From an uncultured Collinsella sp. (GTDB taxonomy: Bacteria > Actinomycetota > Coriobacteriia > Coriobacteriales > Coriobacteriaceae), in the NCBI GenBank assembly GCA_900549185.1, contig URNM01000008.1:1-29327 (forward strand): a stretch of 29,327 nucleotides of DNA, read 5' to 3'. The notes beneath the pieces are model-generated. The model did no database searches and was not told the DNA's origin. It worked only from the letters and a program-made list of their open reading frames with translations. Position numbers and translations under genes: made by a program. Of this stretch, positions 22,439 through 29,327 are shown in pieces (position 1 is the stretch's first letter; each line of letters begins with the position of its first letter).

Positions 22439-23140
22439 TTACAGCCCGCGAATTCGTACGGCCTCGGGCGGAAACTCCTGCTCGCCGGCATCGGTCTTGA
22501 TGGTCGCGCGACCCCAGATGTCCAGGCCCGCAAACACGCCCACCGCGAGCGGCAGACCGTTGGGCGACACCGCTGCAACTTGGCGACCGAGCAGCGGCAC
22601 CATGTCGAAGTACTCGCCCAACACCGGAGCCAGCGGGCCGGCGGCACCCTGCGGCGTGTTGGCGGCAACCGCCCAGGCGTCCACGCGGCCCAGCACGGCA
22701 GCGGCCAGCGCCTCGACCAGCGCTTCGTCAGCCACGTCCACACCAAGCTCGCTCAGCGCCGAACGCTCAATATCCACCGTCACGGCACCGAACATGCCCG
22801 CAGCACCGGCACCACCGTTGACGGCGACGCGCGCGAACGACGTCTCAAACTCAGGCGCACCGCACACGATATCGCTCGGCCACTGGATACCCACCTTACC
22901 GGCAAGGCCCAACCCCGGCGTCGAAGCCGTGCCCACGAGCGCGTCCATCATGCCCATCGCCGCCACAAACGGCAGGCCGTGGAAGGCATGCATGTTCACA
23001 TCCGGGCGCACGACCAGCGAAAACGTCAGCGAAGCATCGCCCGCACTCCACGCGCACCAGCCCGCGGACATGCCCTCGCGGCCCGCGTCGCGCGCCGCGT
23101 CGAGCTCGGTGCCAGCGGCAACAGCATTCATCTCGATCAT
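22439..23140 (-). CDS. biotin-protein-ligase-like protein, probably degenerate
   Basis: This 233-residue protein follows the outline of BirA-type biotin ligases. It has GWCAWSAGDASLTFSLVVRP where the family has GRxW-S-G-L-FS-RP, IQWPSDI where it has KWPNDI, and a C-terminal SH3-like end (GVFAGLDIWGRATIKTDAG). Key positions differ: the GRGRxGR biotinyl-AMP loop is missing, the Lys of KWPND is Gln, and the K-x-A/G-GIL segment after it is gone. It lacks an N-terminal repressor HTH. It may be inactive or use another ligand. It starts directly after the folPK stop (TAGATG). The ATG at 23131 is an alternative. Confidence 0.6.
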   Translation of the reverse strand: MIEMNAVAAGTELDAARDAGREGMSAGWCAWSAGDASLTFSLVVRPDVNMHAFHGLPFVAAMGMMDALVGTASTPGLGLAGKVGIQWPSDIVCGAPEFETSFARVAVNGGAGAAGMFGAVTVDIERSALSELGVDVADEALVEALAAAVLGRVDAWAVAANTPQGAAGPLAPVLGEYFDMVPLLGRQVAAVSPNGLPLAVGVFAGLDIWGRATIKTDAGEQEFPPEAVRIRGL

Positions 23141-24871
23141 CTACATACGCCCCAATTCGCCCACGATATGGCCCACGCGGTCCTCGGGCTCCTTGACCTC
23201 GACACCGTTGTAGCGGAAGAACCGCGCCGGGTCGTGCATCAGGTCCTCGAGCGGCACCAGCACAAAGTCGCGCTCGCCAATGAGAGGATGCGGCAGGCGC
23301 AGCTTTTTGCCGCCGTGGGTCTCGCCGTCCATCCACAGCAGGTCCAGGTCGATGGTGCGCGGACCGTTGGCCTTGGCCTTTTTGGAGCGGTCGCGCCCAA
23401 GCTCGGCCTCGATCTTCATGAGCTCGTCGAGCAGCACCAGCGGCGCCAGCTCGGTCTTGATCTCGATGACGGCGTTGGCAAACGCGTCCTGGCGCGTCTC
23501 GTAGGCCGGCTCGCTCTCGTAAATCTTGGAGGAGTTGGACACGCAGGTGAGTGGAATCTCGGCGATCATCTCGCGTGCGGCGCGGATGTTGTCGCAGCGA
23601 TGCCCCAGGTTGGAGCCCACGGCCACAAACGCGCGGCGCGGCTGCGGCTTGGCAACCGCCCAGTAGCCGTTCAGGAACTGCGCAAAACCCGCGGCGTCGT
23701 GCACGCGCACGATGTTGGCACCGGCCTGGATGGCGCCCAGGCACACGCCAAACGTAGCGGCATCGCGCTCGGCGGCCTCGGTCACGCCCGAGACGGCGCC
23801 CACAAAGCGCTTGCGCGACACGGCGCACATGAGCGGATAGCCCAGTGACGCCATCTTGGCAGTCTCGCGCTGGATGACGATGTCCTCGTTAGCCGACTTA
23901 CCAAAGCCCGGGCCAGGATCGATGCAGATGCGGTCGCGCGACACGCCGGCATGGATGAGTGTGCGGGCCTGGTCAGACAGAAAGCCCATGACGCGGCGCA
24001 TGATGGGCGCCGAATCGGGCAGGGTGAAGCGGCGGAGCTGCGAGGTGGGCACGTAAGCTTCCTCGCGGCGGGCGCTGCGGCGCATCATGGCGGCCAGACG
24101 GTCATTGGACTCCGATGCGGCCTCGGTGGCTGCGGGCGCGGGCGCGACGGTCTCGGCGGCAGCAGTCTGCTCGGTGGCGGGCGTCTCCTGCTCGCTTGCA
24201 GGCTCGGACGTGGGCTCCGGTTCGCCAAACGGCAACGAGGGCTGCACCACGCCGCCCGGAAGCTTGGCCTCCGACTTAGGCTCACCCAGCAACTTGCCGC
24301 GACGGCGGCGAGCCGGCTTCTCGGCCTCACGCGCGGCCTCGGCAGCCGCCTCGCGCGCCTTCTCGGCAACAAACGCCGCTGCCGAGGTATCGAGCTGCAC
24401 CGTTGCGTGCGTGCGGGTGGGCGCGGCGACCTCGCCGGCATGCATCACGATGATGCCGCAGGTGCTCGTCTTAACAAACTCGACCATCTTGGGATCGGTG
24501 AAGCCGGTCACGTCGTTGACGATCGAGGCGCCGCAGCGCACGGCCGCCTTGGCAACCGCCACGTGGCGCGTGTCGATCGAGACGATGGCACCCTCTTTGG
24601 CCAGCGCACGCACAACGGGCAGCACGCGGCGAGCCTCCTCGTCGGGGTTGACCGGGGTAAAGCCGGGGCGCGTGGACTCGCCGCCTACGTCGATGATGTC
24701 GGCGCCGGCGTCGAGCATCGCCAGGCCGTACTCGATGGCGGCATCCGGGTCGAAGTGCTCCCCGCCATCGCTAAACGAATCGGGCGTCACGTTGAGGACG
24801 CCCATGATGCGCGGACGGTCAAAGCTGAGCTCGTACTTTCCGCACCGCCATGTCTTGCTATCGTTCGCCAT
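23141..24871 (-). CDS. folP-folK: dihydropteroate synthase - HPPK fusion (folate synthesis)
   Basis: This 576-residue enzyme joins two folate steps: HPPK (activation of 6-hydroxymethyl-dihydropterin) and dihydropteroate synthase (condensation with p-aminobenzoate). DHPS comes first (about 20-405), with MGVLNVTPDSFSDGG, VGGESTRPG, IDPGPGFGKS and SRKRF. HPPK follows (about 414-560), with FVAVGSNLG and GPRTIDLDLLW. The DHPS core is interrupted at about 149-287 by an Ala/Glu/Pro-rich, partly basic stretch that ordinary enzymes lack. The ATG at 24871 has AGGAGG six bases upstream. The frame is open further, but an ATG at 24877 abuts the ribosome site. It is in an operon with the sirtuin and the ligase-like gene. 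Sulfonamides act on DHPS. Confidence 0.92.
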   Translation of the reverse strand: MANDSKTWRCGKYELSFDRPRIMGVLNVTPDSFSDGGEHFDPDAAIEYGLAMLDAGADIIDVGGESTRPGFTPVNPDEEARRVLPVVRALAKEGAIVSIDTRHVAVAKAAVRCGASIVNDVTGFTDPKMVEFVKTSTCGIIVMHAGEVAAPTRTHATVQLDTSAAAFVAEKAREAAAEAAREAEKPARRRRGKLLGEPKSEAKLPGGVVQPSLPFGEPEPTSEPASEQETPATEQTAAAETVAPAPAATEAASESNDRLAAMMRRSARREEAYVPTSQLRRFTLPDSAPIMRRVMGFLSDQARTLIHAGVSRDRICIDPGPGFGKSANEDIVIQRETAKMASLGYPLMCAVSRKRFVGAVSGVTEAAERDAATFGVCLGAIQAGANIVRVHDAAGFAQFLNGYWAVAKPQPRRAFVAVGSNLGHRCDNIRAAREMIAEIPLTCVSNSSKIYESEPAYETRQDAFANAVIEIKTELAPLVLLDELMKIEAELGRDRSKKAKANGPRTIDLDLLWMDGETHGGKKLRLPHPLIGERDFVLVPLEDLMHDPARFFRYNGVEVKEPEDRVGHIVGELGRM

Positions 24872-24946
24872 GAACATCCTCCTAAAATGCCCACACCGCC
24901 GAGCTTGGGGAGCTGGCGGCGGGGTCGCTTTGCACTCAGTCTTTCT

Positions 24947-24952
24947 ATTGTA
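24947..24952 (-). promoter_or_regulatory. possible -10 element upstream of folPK
   Basis: TACAAT on the minus strand lies 76 bases before the folPK start, next to the sirtuin stop. No clear -35 is present. A hairpin (near 24896-24920) lies between it and the ribosome site. Confidence 0.3.
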
Positions 24953-24966
24953 TCCGCGCACATGGG

Positions 24967-25719
24967 CTAGAACGCAAACGCGGCCGCGATGTCGCAAGAA
25001 ATCAGCAGGTCGGCATTTGCATCCTGATCGGTGGGAGCAAGGTTGCATATGGCCAGCGTATCGCCGGTAAAGTAACGCGTAAGGCCCGCCGCCGGATACA
25101 CCACGAGCGAGGTCCCGCCCACAATGAGGGCATCGGCCGCGGCGATGGCGGCAACGGCGCCGGTCAGCACATGCTCATCGAGCGGCTCCTCGTAGAGCAC
25201 CACATCGGGCTTAATGCGCCCGCCGCACGCGGGGCACACGGGCACGCCCGCGGCGTCCTCGTGCTCGCGCGAGCAAATCCACTCGGCGCTATAGACCGCG
25301 CCGCACGACTGGCAAATGTTGCGATGGACCGATCCGTGCAGCTCGAACACGCGCTGTGAGCCGGCCATCTGATGCAGGCCGTCAATGTTTTGCGTCACCA
25401 CGGCATTTAGCTTGCCGGCGCGCTCCAGCTCGGCCAGCTTGGTGTGGCAGCGGTTGGGCTTGGCGCCAAGCGCGATCATCTTGGTGCGGTAGAAGTCGAA
25501 GAACTCGGCCGGGTGCACCTCGTAAAAGCTATGCGAGAGCATGGTCTCGGGCGGGTAGGCAAACTGTTGGTGATATAGGCCGTCCACGCTGCGGAAATCG
25601 GGGATGCCACTCGCCGTGGAAACGCCCGCGCCGCCAAAGAAGACCACGCGCTTGTGGGTGCCGAACAGCTCCGCCAGCGCGGCGGAGGCCTGTTTGGAGT
25701 CCGTTATCGCCTGCGTCAT
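24967..25719 (-). CDS. cobB: Sir2-family NAD-dependent protein deacylase
   Basis: This 250-residue sirtuin removes acyl groups from lysines using NAD. It shows GAGVSTASGIPDFR (30-43), QNID (110-113), catalytic H128 (ELHGS), the zinc cysteines C136, C139, C162 and C165, and a GGTSLVVYPAA NAD site. Length is normal for class III/U bacterial enzymes. GGAGG six bases upstream supports the ATG at 25719; an earlier in-frame ATG at 25767 has none. It leads the minus-strand operon with folPK. Confidence 0.92.
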   Translation of the reverse strand: MTQAITDSKQASAALAELFGTHKRVVFFGGAGVSTASGIPDFRSVDGLYHQQFAYPPETMLSHSFYEVHPAEFFDFYRTKMIALGAKPNRCHTKLAELERAGKLNAVVTQNIDGLHQMAGSQRVFELHGSVHRNICQSCGAVYSAEWICSREHEDAAGVPVCPACGGRIKPDVVLYEEPLDEHVLTGAVAAIAAADALIVGGTSLVVYPAAGLTRYFTGDTLAICNLAPTDQDANADLLISCDIAAAFAF

Positions 25720-25832
25720 ATATGTCCTCCGTCCGTGTCTCCGGGACGGCGGCGTTCGCACTATCACTCGCGGACTCCGCCCCGCTCTTGTTGCGTTAAT
25801 CTTAAGCCTGCCAACCCCGTCGAAAGGACACC

Positions 25833-26651
25833 ATGCCTCAGACTTACACTTTCGCCTCGTGGAACGTCAACGGCCTGCGCGCCGTGCTCAAAAAGGACCC
25901 GAGCTTTATCCAGATCGCGCAAGAACTCGACGTCGATATCCTGGCGCTGCAAGAGACCAAGCTGCAGGAGGGCCAGGTCGATATCGACCTGCCCGGCTAT
26001 CACCAAACCTGGAGCTACGCCGAGCGCAAGGGCTACTCGGGCACCGCGGTCTTTAGCCGCCAGGAACCGCTGCGCGTACTGCGCGCCGATGCGCTGCTGC
26101 CCTACGCCGGCGAGGGCGAGGCGGCCGAGCTCGTCGCCCAAGCCGCGACCGAGGGCCGCGTCTGCGCGCTGGAGTTCGACAAGTTCTGGTTTGTGGATGT
26201 CTACACTCCCAACGCGCAAAACGAACTCGCCCGCATCGACGTGCGCATGGCCTGGGACGATGCCTACCGCGGCTTTTTGAGCGCGCTTGAGCGCGAGACC
26301 GGCAAGCCCGTGGTGACCTGTGGCGACTTTAACGTGGCGCACGAGGAGATCGACCTTAAGAACCCCAAGTCCAACCGCGGCAACGCCGGCTTTTCGGACG
26401 AGGAACGCGGCAAGTTTACCGAGCTGCTCAACGCCGGCTTCACCGATACCTGGCGCGCGGCAAACCCCGACGTCGAGGGCATCTACAGCTGGTGGAGCTA
26501 CCGCTTTAATGCCCGCAAGAACAACGCCGGCTGGCGCATCGACTACTTCCTGGTAAGTGATTCAATCGCCGCCAACGTTCGCGACACCGGTATCCGTGGC
26601 GATATCTTCGGCAGCGACCACTGCCCCGTCACCCTCACGCTAAAGCTCTAG
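25833..26651 (+). CDS. xth: exodeoxyribonuclease III / AP endonuclease
   Basis: This 272-residue member of the ExoIII/APE1 family cuts DNA at abasic sites in base-excision repair. It has the full metal and catalytic set: SWNVNGLRA (9-17), LQETKL (39-44), YTPNA, GDFNVAH and the terminal SDHCPV (261-266; D262, H263). Length is standard. AAAGGA four bases before the ATG supports the start. It is a single gene, divergent from the sirtuin. Confidence 0.94.
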   Translation: MPQTYTFASWNVNGLRAVLKKDPSFIQIAQELDVDILALQETKLQEGQVDIDLPGYHQTWSYAERKGYSGTAVFSRQEPLRVLRADALLPYAGEGEAAELVAQAATEGRVCALEFDKFWFVDVYTPNAQNELARIDVRMAWDDAYRGFLSALERETGKPVVTCGDFNVAHEEIDLKNPKSNRGNAGFSDEERGKFTELLNAGFTDTWRAANPDVEGIYSWWSYRFNARKNNAGWRIDYFLVSDSIAANVRDTGIRGDIFGSDHCPVTLTLKL

Positions 26652-26712
26652 CCCCAAGTAATTCCTGGGGGACAGAGGAAAACAGATCATGTGACCCCTC
26701 TCCCCCTATAAG

Positions 26713-26775
26713 TTGCGGTGGAATAGTTCCTGTTTGGGCAGCAAATAGCCAAAAACGAGAACTATTCCACCGCAA
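26713..26775. repeat. long hairpin between exonuclease and ECF genes
   Basis: TTGCGGTGGAATAGTTC (26713-26729) and its exact inverse (26759-26775) form a 17-bp stem. An inner TTTGG/CCAAA pair extends it. It lies between convergent genes and can serve both as terminator. It shares GGAATAG/CTATTCC with the hairpins at 21013 and 22299. Confidence 0.82.
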
Positions 26776-26799
26776 GTTCGTGAGGGAACGCGAAATGCC

Positions 26800-27513
26800 T
26801 TACAGCCCGTATTTCACGACGACACGGTTAATGCGACGGCACCAGGGCTTGTACAAGGCGGCCAAAAACACGCATGTCGCGAGTCCGTGCGTAATATCGA
26901 ACGGCACTGCCGTGGCAAGACGTGCCACGGCACCCGCCCAAGTAAGCGGCTGTACAAACCCAATGATGTCATACGCGTTGATCACGACGCCATAGAGCAG
27001 GCCCGACGCAAAGCCGTACGCCAGCAGCGCCGGCATGCGCACGGTGCCGTCGGCGCGGTCGAACGCGCCCGCATACGCCAGCGCACCACCAACGTATCCC
27101 ACGAGCCCCCAGGCATACATCTGCCACGGCGTCCACATGCCCTGCCCAAAAAAGAAATTGCTGGTCAGCGCCGCCAACGCACCGACCATAAAGCCGTTAC
27201 GACGACCGAGTGTCACCCCGGCGATAATGGCGATGGCACTCACGGGTTTAAAGTCGGGAATGGGTCCAAACAGGATGCGCCCCGCCGCCGCCAGCGCCGC
27301 CAGCACCAGCGTGGGCATAATCTGACGCAGGCCTGGACGCGATGCCTCATAGCCCGCAAAGAACAGCGCAAGCACCAACGCCACCACAACCAGCATGGCC
27401 AACGCTGTCTGCTCAACACCCGCCAGCAACGCGGCAGCCATCACCGCCGGCACCGCCAACAACAGCGGGATCTCCAGTTTTGCAAGCAAACGCGAGAAAC
27501 GACAGTCCGTCAT
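26800..27513 (-). CDS. ECF transporter substrate-binding S component
   Basis: This 237-residue protein has about six hydrophobic helices and the pattern of an ECF S component, including FGPIPDFKPVSAIAIIAG, NFFFGQGMWTPWQMYAWGLVGYVGGALAY and a C-terminal DITHGLATCVFL. In ECF transporters it binds the vitamin or metal and docks onto the T subunit and two ATPases. The substrate cannot be told; the pattern does not clearly match biotin, riboflavin or thiamine types. I take the ATG at 27513, five bases past the ATPase stop; a longer frame would run into the ATPase gene. It is last in the operon. Confidence 0.85.
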   Translation of the reverse strand: MTDCRFSRLLAKLEIPLLLAVPAVMAAALLAGVEQTALAMLVVVALVLALFFAGYEASRPGLRQIMPTLVLAALAAAGRILFGPIPDFKPVSAIAIIAGVTLGRRNGFMVGALAALTSNFFFGQGMWTPWQMYAWGLVGYVGGALAYAGAFDRADGTVRMPALLAYGFASGLLYGVVINAYDIIGFVQPLTWAGAVARLATAVPFDITHGLATCVFLAALYKPWCRRINRVVVKYGL

Positions 27514-27517
27514 CCCA

Positions 27518-29161
27518 TCACGCCCTATAGAACACGTTGTCGGCAAAGAAGTCGGCCGAGGACTCCATGCAGGCAATCTCGCCGTCAAACATCATGGCGA
27601 CGTCGTCGGCTACCTGCTCGGCAAAGTCCAAATCGTGCGTAGCCATGATGACGGTGCCGCCAGCCTTCGCATGGTCACGCAGGGCGCGGGCGATGGTGCG
27701 GCGGCTGAACAGGTCTAGACCCTTGGTGGGCTCATCGAGCAATAGCAGTTCGGGGCCGATTAGCAGCAGTTTTGCCAATGCAAGCAGTTGACGCTGCCCG
27801 CCCGAAAGATCGTACGGATGGCGTCCATCCAGACCCGACAACCCCAAGCTCGCCGCACGCTCCCGCGCCAAGTTCTCGTCATATCCGCAGGTTGAGGCCC
27901 ATTCCATCAGCTCATCGCGAACCGTCTCGGCAACCAGCAATGCTTTGGGATTCTGAGGCAGCAGCGCCGCCGAGGCCGCTCCGCGCACCATGCGGCCGCG
28001 CTGCAGCTTGGCGGTCTTCGCCAGCACCGAAAGCATCGTCGACTTACCGCATCCGTTGCCGCCCACGATCGCATGCACCGCACCGGCCGAAAACGACGCA
28101 TCGAGCCCGCGCAGCACCCAGCCGGACGCTCGATCGTAGCGAAACCAGCCTTCCGACAGGGTGGTAGCCGACCCGCCGTGCATTTTTTGGAGTATTCTGC
28201 TTCCATCCGTGCGCGAGAAGGCTTCCAAGCCGTTCTCGAGCGACGTTTGCGCCACAAATTCGTACGATTTGTCCAATTCCAAACTTTTTTTCGCGCTCGA
28301 TACGTCCCCGGGCGGCTCCAGAGAGCCCAAATTGTCCTCACGCCTGCTGAATACTCCGTTTTTTGCACATCGGATGGCACCCCACCCCAACGTGTCATCG
28401 GAAAACAGCGATTCTCGGCATACCAAAGAAGCCATATCCGCCGCCTCGCGCACGCGGCCATCCTCAATCCGGTACGCACACGTCGCGTATTCGAGCATTG
28501 GGCGCGGCTGATGCGTCGCCACAACAACCGTGCAGCCCAGCTCGCGATTCACACGAAACAGCGCGTGCAGGAAATTCTTCTCGGCAACGGGATCGAGCTG
28601 AGACGTGGGCTCGTCGAGCAGCAGCACGCGCGGGCGCAGCGCCAGGACGGCGGCAAGCGACAGCAGCTGCTTGCGGCCACCCGAAAGCGTATCGGTATCA
28701 CGATGAAGCCAGTCCTCCAGACCAAAGAAATAGCTGGTCTCGGCAACACGGCGGCGCATCTCGTCGCGCGACACACCCAGATTCTCTAGGCCAAACGCCA
28801 TCTCGTGCCACACGGTTTCGCACACGATCTGGTTCTCGGGATCCTGGAACACATAGCCCACGCGCTCCGCCGATGCCCGCACGTCCATGTCGGCAACGTC
28901 CTCGCCCAGCACGCGCGCATCGCCAGTGCGCTCGCCCACCGGAGCGATCTCGGGCTTGAGCAGCGACAGCAGCGTCGACTTACCCGATCCGGTACCGCCA
29001 ACAAGCAGCGCAAATGCACCTTGGGGAACAGACCAGTCGAGCCCCTCGAGCACCGCAGCATCAGCATCGGGGTAGGCAAAGCTCAGGCTCCGCACCTCAA
29101 TCGCTGGCATATCCGGGCCGCACGCAGCGCCCGACACCGGGCCCCTGTCCAACCGAGCCAT
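27518..29161 (-). CDS. ECF transporter ATPase, two domains fused
   Basis: This 547-residue protein holds two ABC ATPase domains. Domain 1 has Walker A GGTGSGKST (55-63), signature LSGGRKQ (159-165), Walker B LLLDEPT (180-186) and H217. Domain 2 has GGNGCGKST (367-375), LSGGQRQ (452-458), LLLLDEPTKGLD (472-483) and H509. Both have complete catalytic sets. It powers vitamin or metal uptake with the T and S subunits. The linker (about 250-335) contains a 64-residue block (265-328), rich in Lys, Ser, Glu and Leu and encoded with AAA, TTG, GTA and ATA codons unlike the rest. Start overlaps the upstream stop (TGATG). The ATG for MPAIEV, 17 residues later, is an alternative. Confidence 0.9.
   Translation of the reverse strand: MARLDRGPVSGAACGPDMPAIEVRSLSFAYPDADAAVLEGLDWSVPQGAFALLVGGTGSGKSTLLSLLKPEIAPVGERTGDARVLGEDVADMDVRASAERVGYVFQDPENQIVCETVWHEMAFGLENLGVSRDEMRRRVAETSYFFGLEDWLHRDTDTLSGGRKQLLSLAAVLALRPRVLLLDEPTSQLDPVAEKNFLHALFRVNRELGCTVVVATHQPRPMLEYATCAYRIEDGRVREAADMASLVCRESLFSDDTLGWGAIRCAKNGVFSRREDNLGSLEPPGDVSSAKKSLELDKSYEFVAQTSLENGLEAFSRTDGSRILQKMHGGSATTLSEGWFRYDRASGWVLRGLDASFSAGAVHAIVGGNGCGKSTMLSVLAKTAKLQRGRMVRGAASAALLPQNPKALLVAETVRDELMEWASTCGYDENLARERAASLGLSGLDGRHPYDLSGGQRQLLALAKLLLIGPELLLLDEPTKGLDLFSRRTIARALRDHAKAGGTVIMATHDLDFAEQVADDVAMMFDGEIACMESSADFFADNVFYRA
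28178..28368. repeat. repeat element inserted in frame in the ATPase linker
   Basis: Ends at 28178-28200 and 28346-28368 are imperfect inverse copies. Both contain GGAGTATTC(T/A)GC; outside it one end has a T-run where the other has an A-run. The 191-bp block keeps the reading frame and has a lower-GC codon pattern than the flanking ATPase. It supplies residues 265-328, a linker that the two ATPase domains do not need. Confidence 0.6.
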
Positions 29162-29278
29162 CAGCCAAACCTCTTCTCATCAATCGCGTGCAATGCGCAA
29201 GGCAGCACCATCCAGGCAGCGTACACAACATAGCCCGGCCACGGCGCCGGCACCGAGAGCTGCGGATAAAACGAATAC
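29161..29278 (-). CDS. ECF T component-like membrane protein, C-terminal part (cut by contig end)
   Basis: The last 38 residues of a protein (ending YVVYAAWMVLPCALHAIDEKRFG) overlap the ATPase start in a TGATG arrangement. A hydrophobic helix and short charged tail fit the end of an EcfT transmembrane subunit, the expected missing partner in this operon. The rest is outside the window, so the assignment is by position. Confidence 0.4.
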
Positions 29279-29327
29279 CTGTCTCTTATACACATCTGAC
29301 GCTGCCGACGACTAGTCGAGTGTAGAT
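29279..29327 (+). other. Nextera i5-side adapter (artefact)
   Basis: CTGTCTCTTATACACATCT is the reverse complement of the transposase mosaic end. It is followed by GACGCTGCCGACGA (read-1 primer), an 8-base index (CTAGTCGA) and GTGTAGAT from P5. Genome ends at 29278. Confidence 0.97.

Noticed and set aside
22382..23848. 488-codon plus-strand frame
   Set aside because: Antisense of the ligase-like and folPK genes; His/Arg-rich shadow.
24896..24920. Terminator between sirtuin and folPK
   Set aside because: The hairpin has a bulge and no T-run; the genes are close and probably cotranscribed.

Overview
The window is a 29.3 kb contig from a high-GC bacterium, most likely a gut Coriobacteriia of the Collinsella type. 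I infer this from the gene families, codon use and gene content; no database search was possible. Both ends are sequencing-library adapter rather than genome (bases 1-48 and 29279-29327), so genomic sequence runs from 49 to 29278 and the outermost gene at each end is cut by the contig edge.

Left chromosomal part (49-7379). On the minus strand lies the start of an Ech-type energy-converting [NiFe] hydrogenase operon, in the order EchA+EchB (one fused 960-residue membrane protein), EchC and the beginning of EchD. Next come an orphan IS3 OrfA-like helix-turn-helix gene with its own promoter and terminator, and a flavin/iron-sulfur enoate-reductase-type oxidoreductase with a strong terminator. 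The space before the next tRNA landmark holds a tandem array of four long hairpin repeats.

Central part (7380-19969). A 12.5 kb integrative mobilizable element sits in the gene for initiator tRNA-fMet. Exact 53-bp copies of the tRNA 3' part mark its ends. It carries a tyrosine integrase with arm-type sites at both ends, a 54-bp perfect palindrome in front of the integrase, an excisionase-like HTH protein, a DnaB-like helicase ATPase, a ribbon-helix-helix accessory protein, a MobP-like relaxase and a VirD4-type coupling protein. No conjugation pore is present, so transfer would need a helper. Its right half holds small accessory genes (a DUF2958 protein, two related small proteins and several unknowns), a membrane-anchored HNH nuclease and a frameshifted gene. 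The space between the HNH gene and the paired small genes contains a promoter overlapped by a LexA-like (SOS) box and a second such box. This suggests DNA damage controls that module.

Right chromosomal part (19920-29278). It begins with the intact tRNA-fMet gene and coaX (type III pantothenate kinase). An AAA/DUF4143 ATPase gene follows, bracketed by two copies of one hairpin repeat. A minus-strand operon encodes a sirtuin, a dihydropteroate synthase-HPPK fusion with a large low-complexity insert, and a degenerate biotin-ligase-like protein. An exonuclease III gene stands on the plus strand. Last is an ECF-type vitamin or metal transporter operon (partial T component, fused double ATPase, S component); the ATPase linker appears to be encoded by an in-frame repeat insertion.
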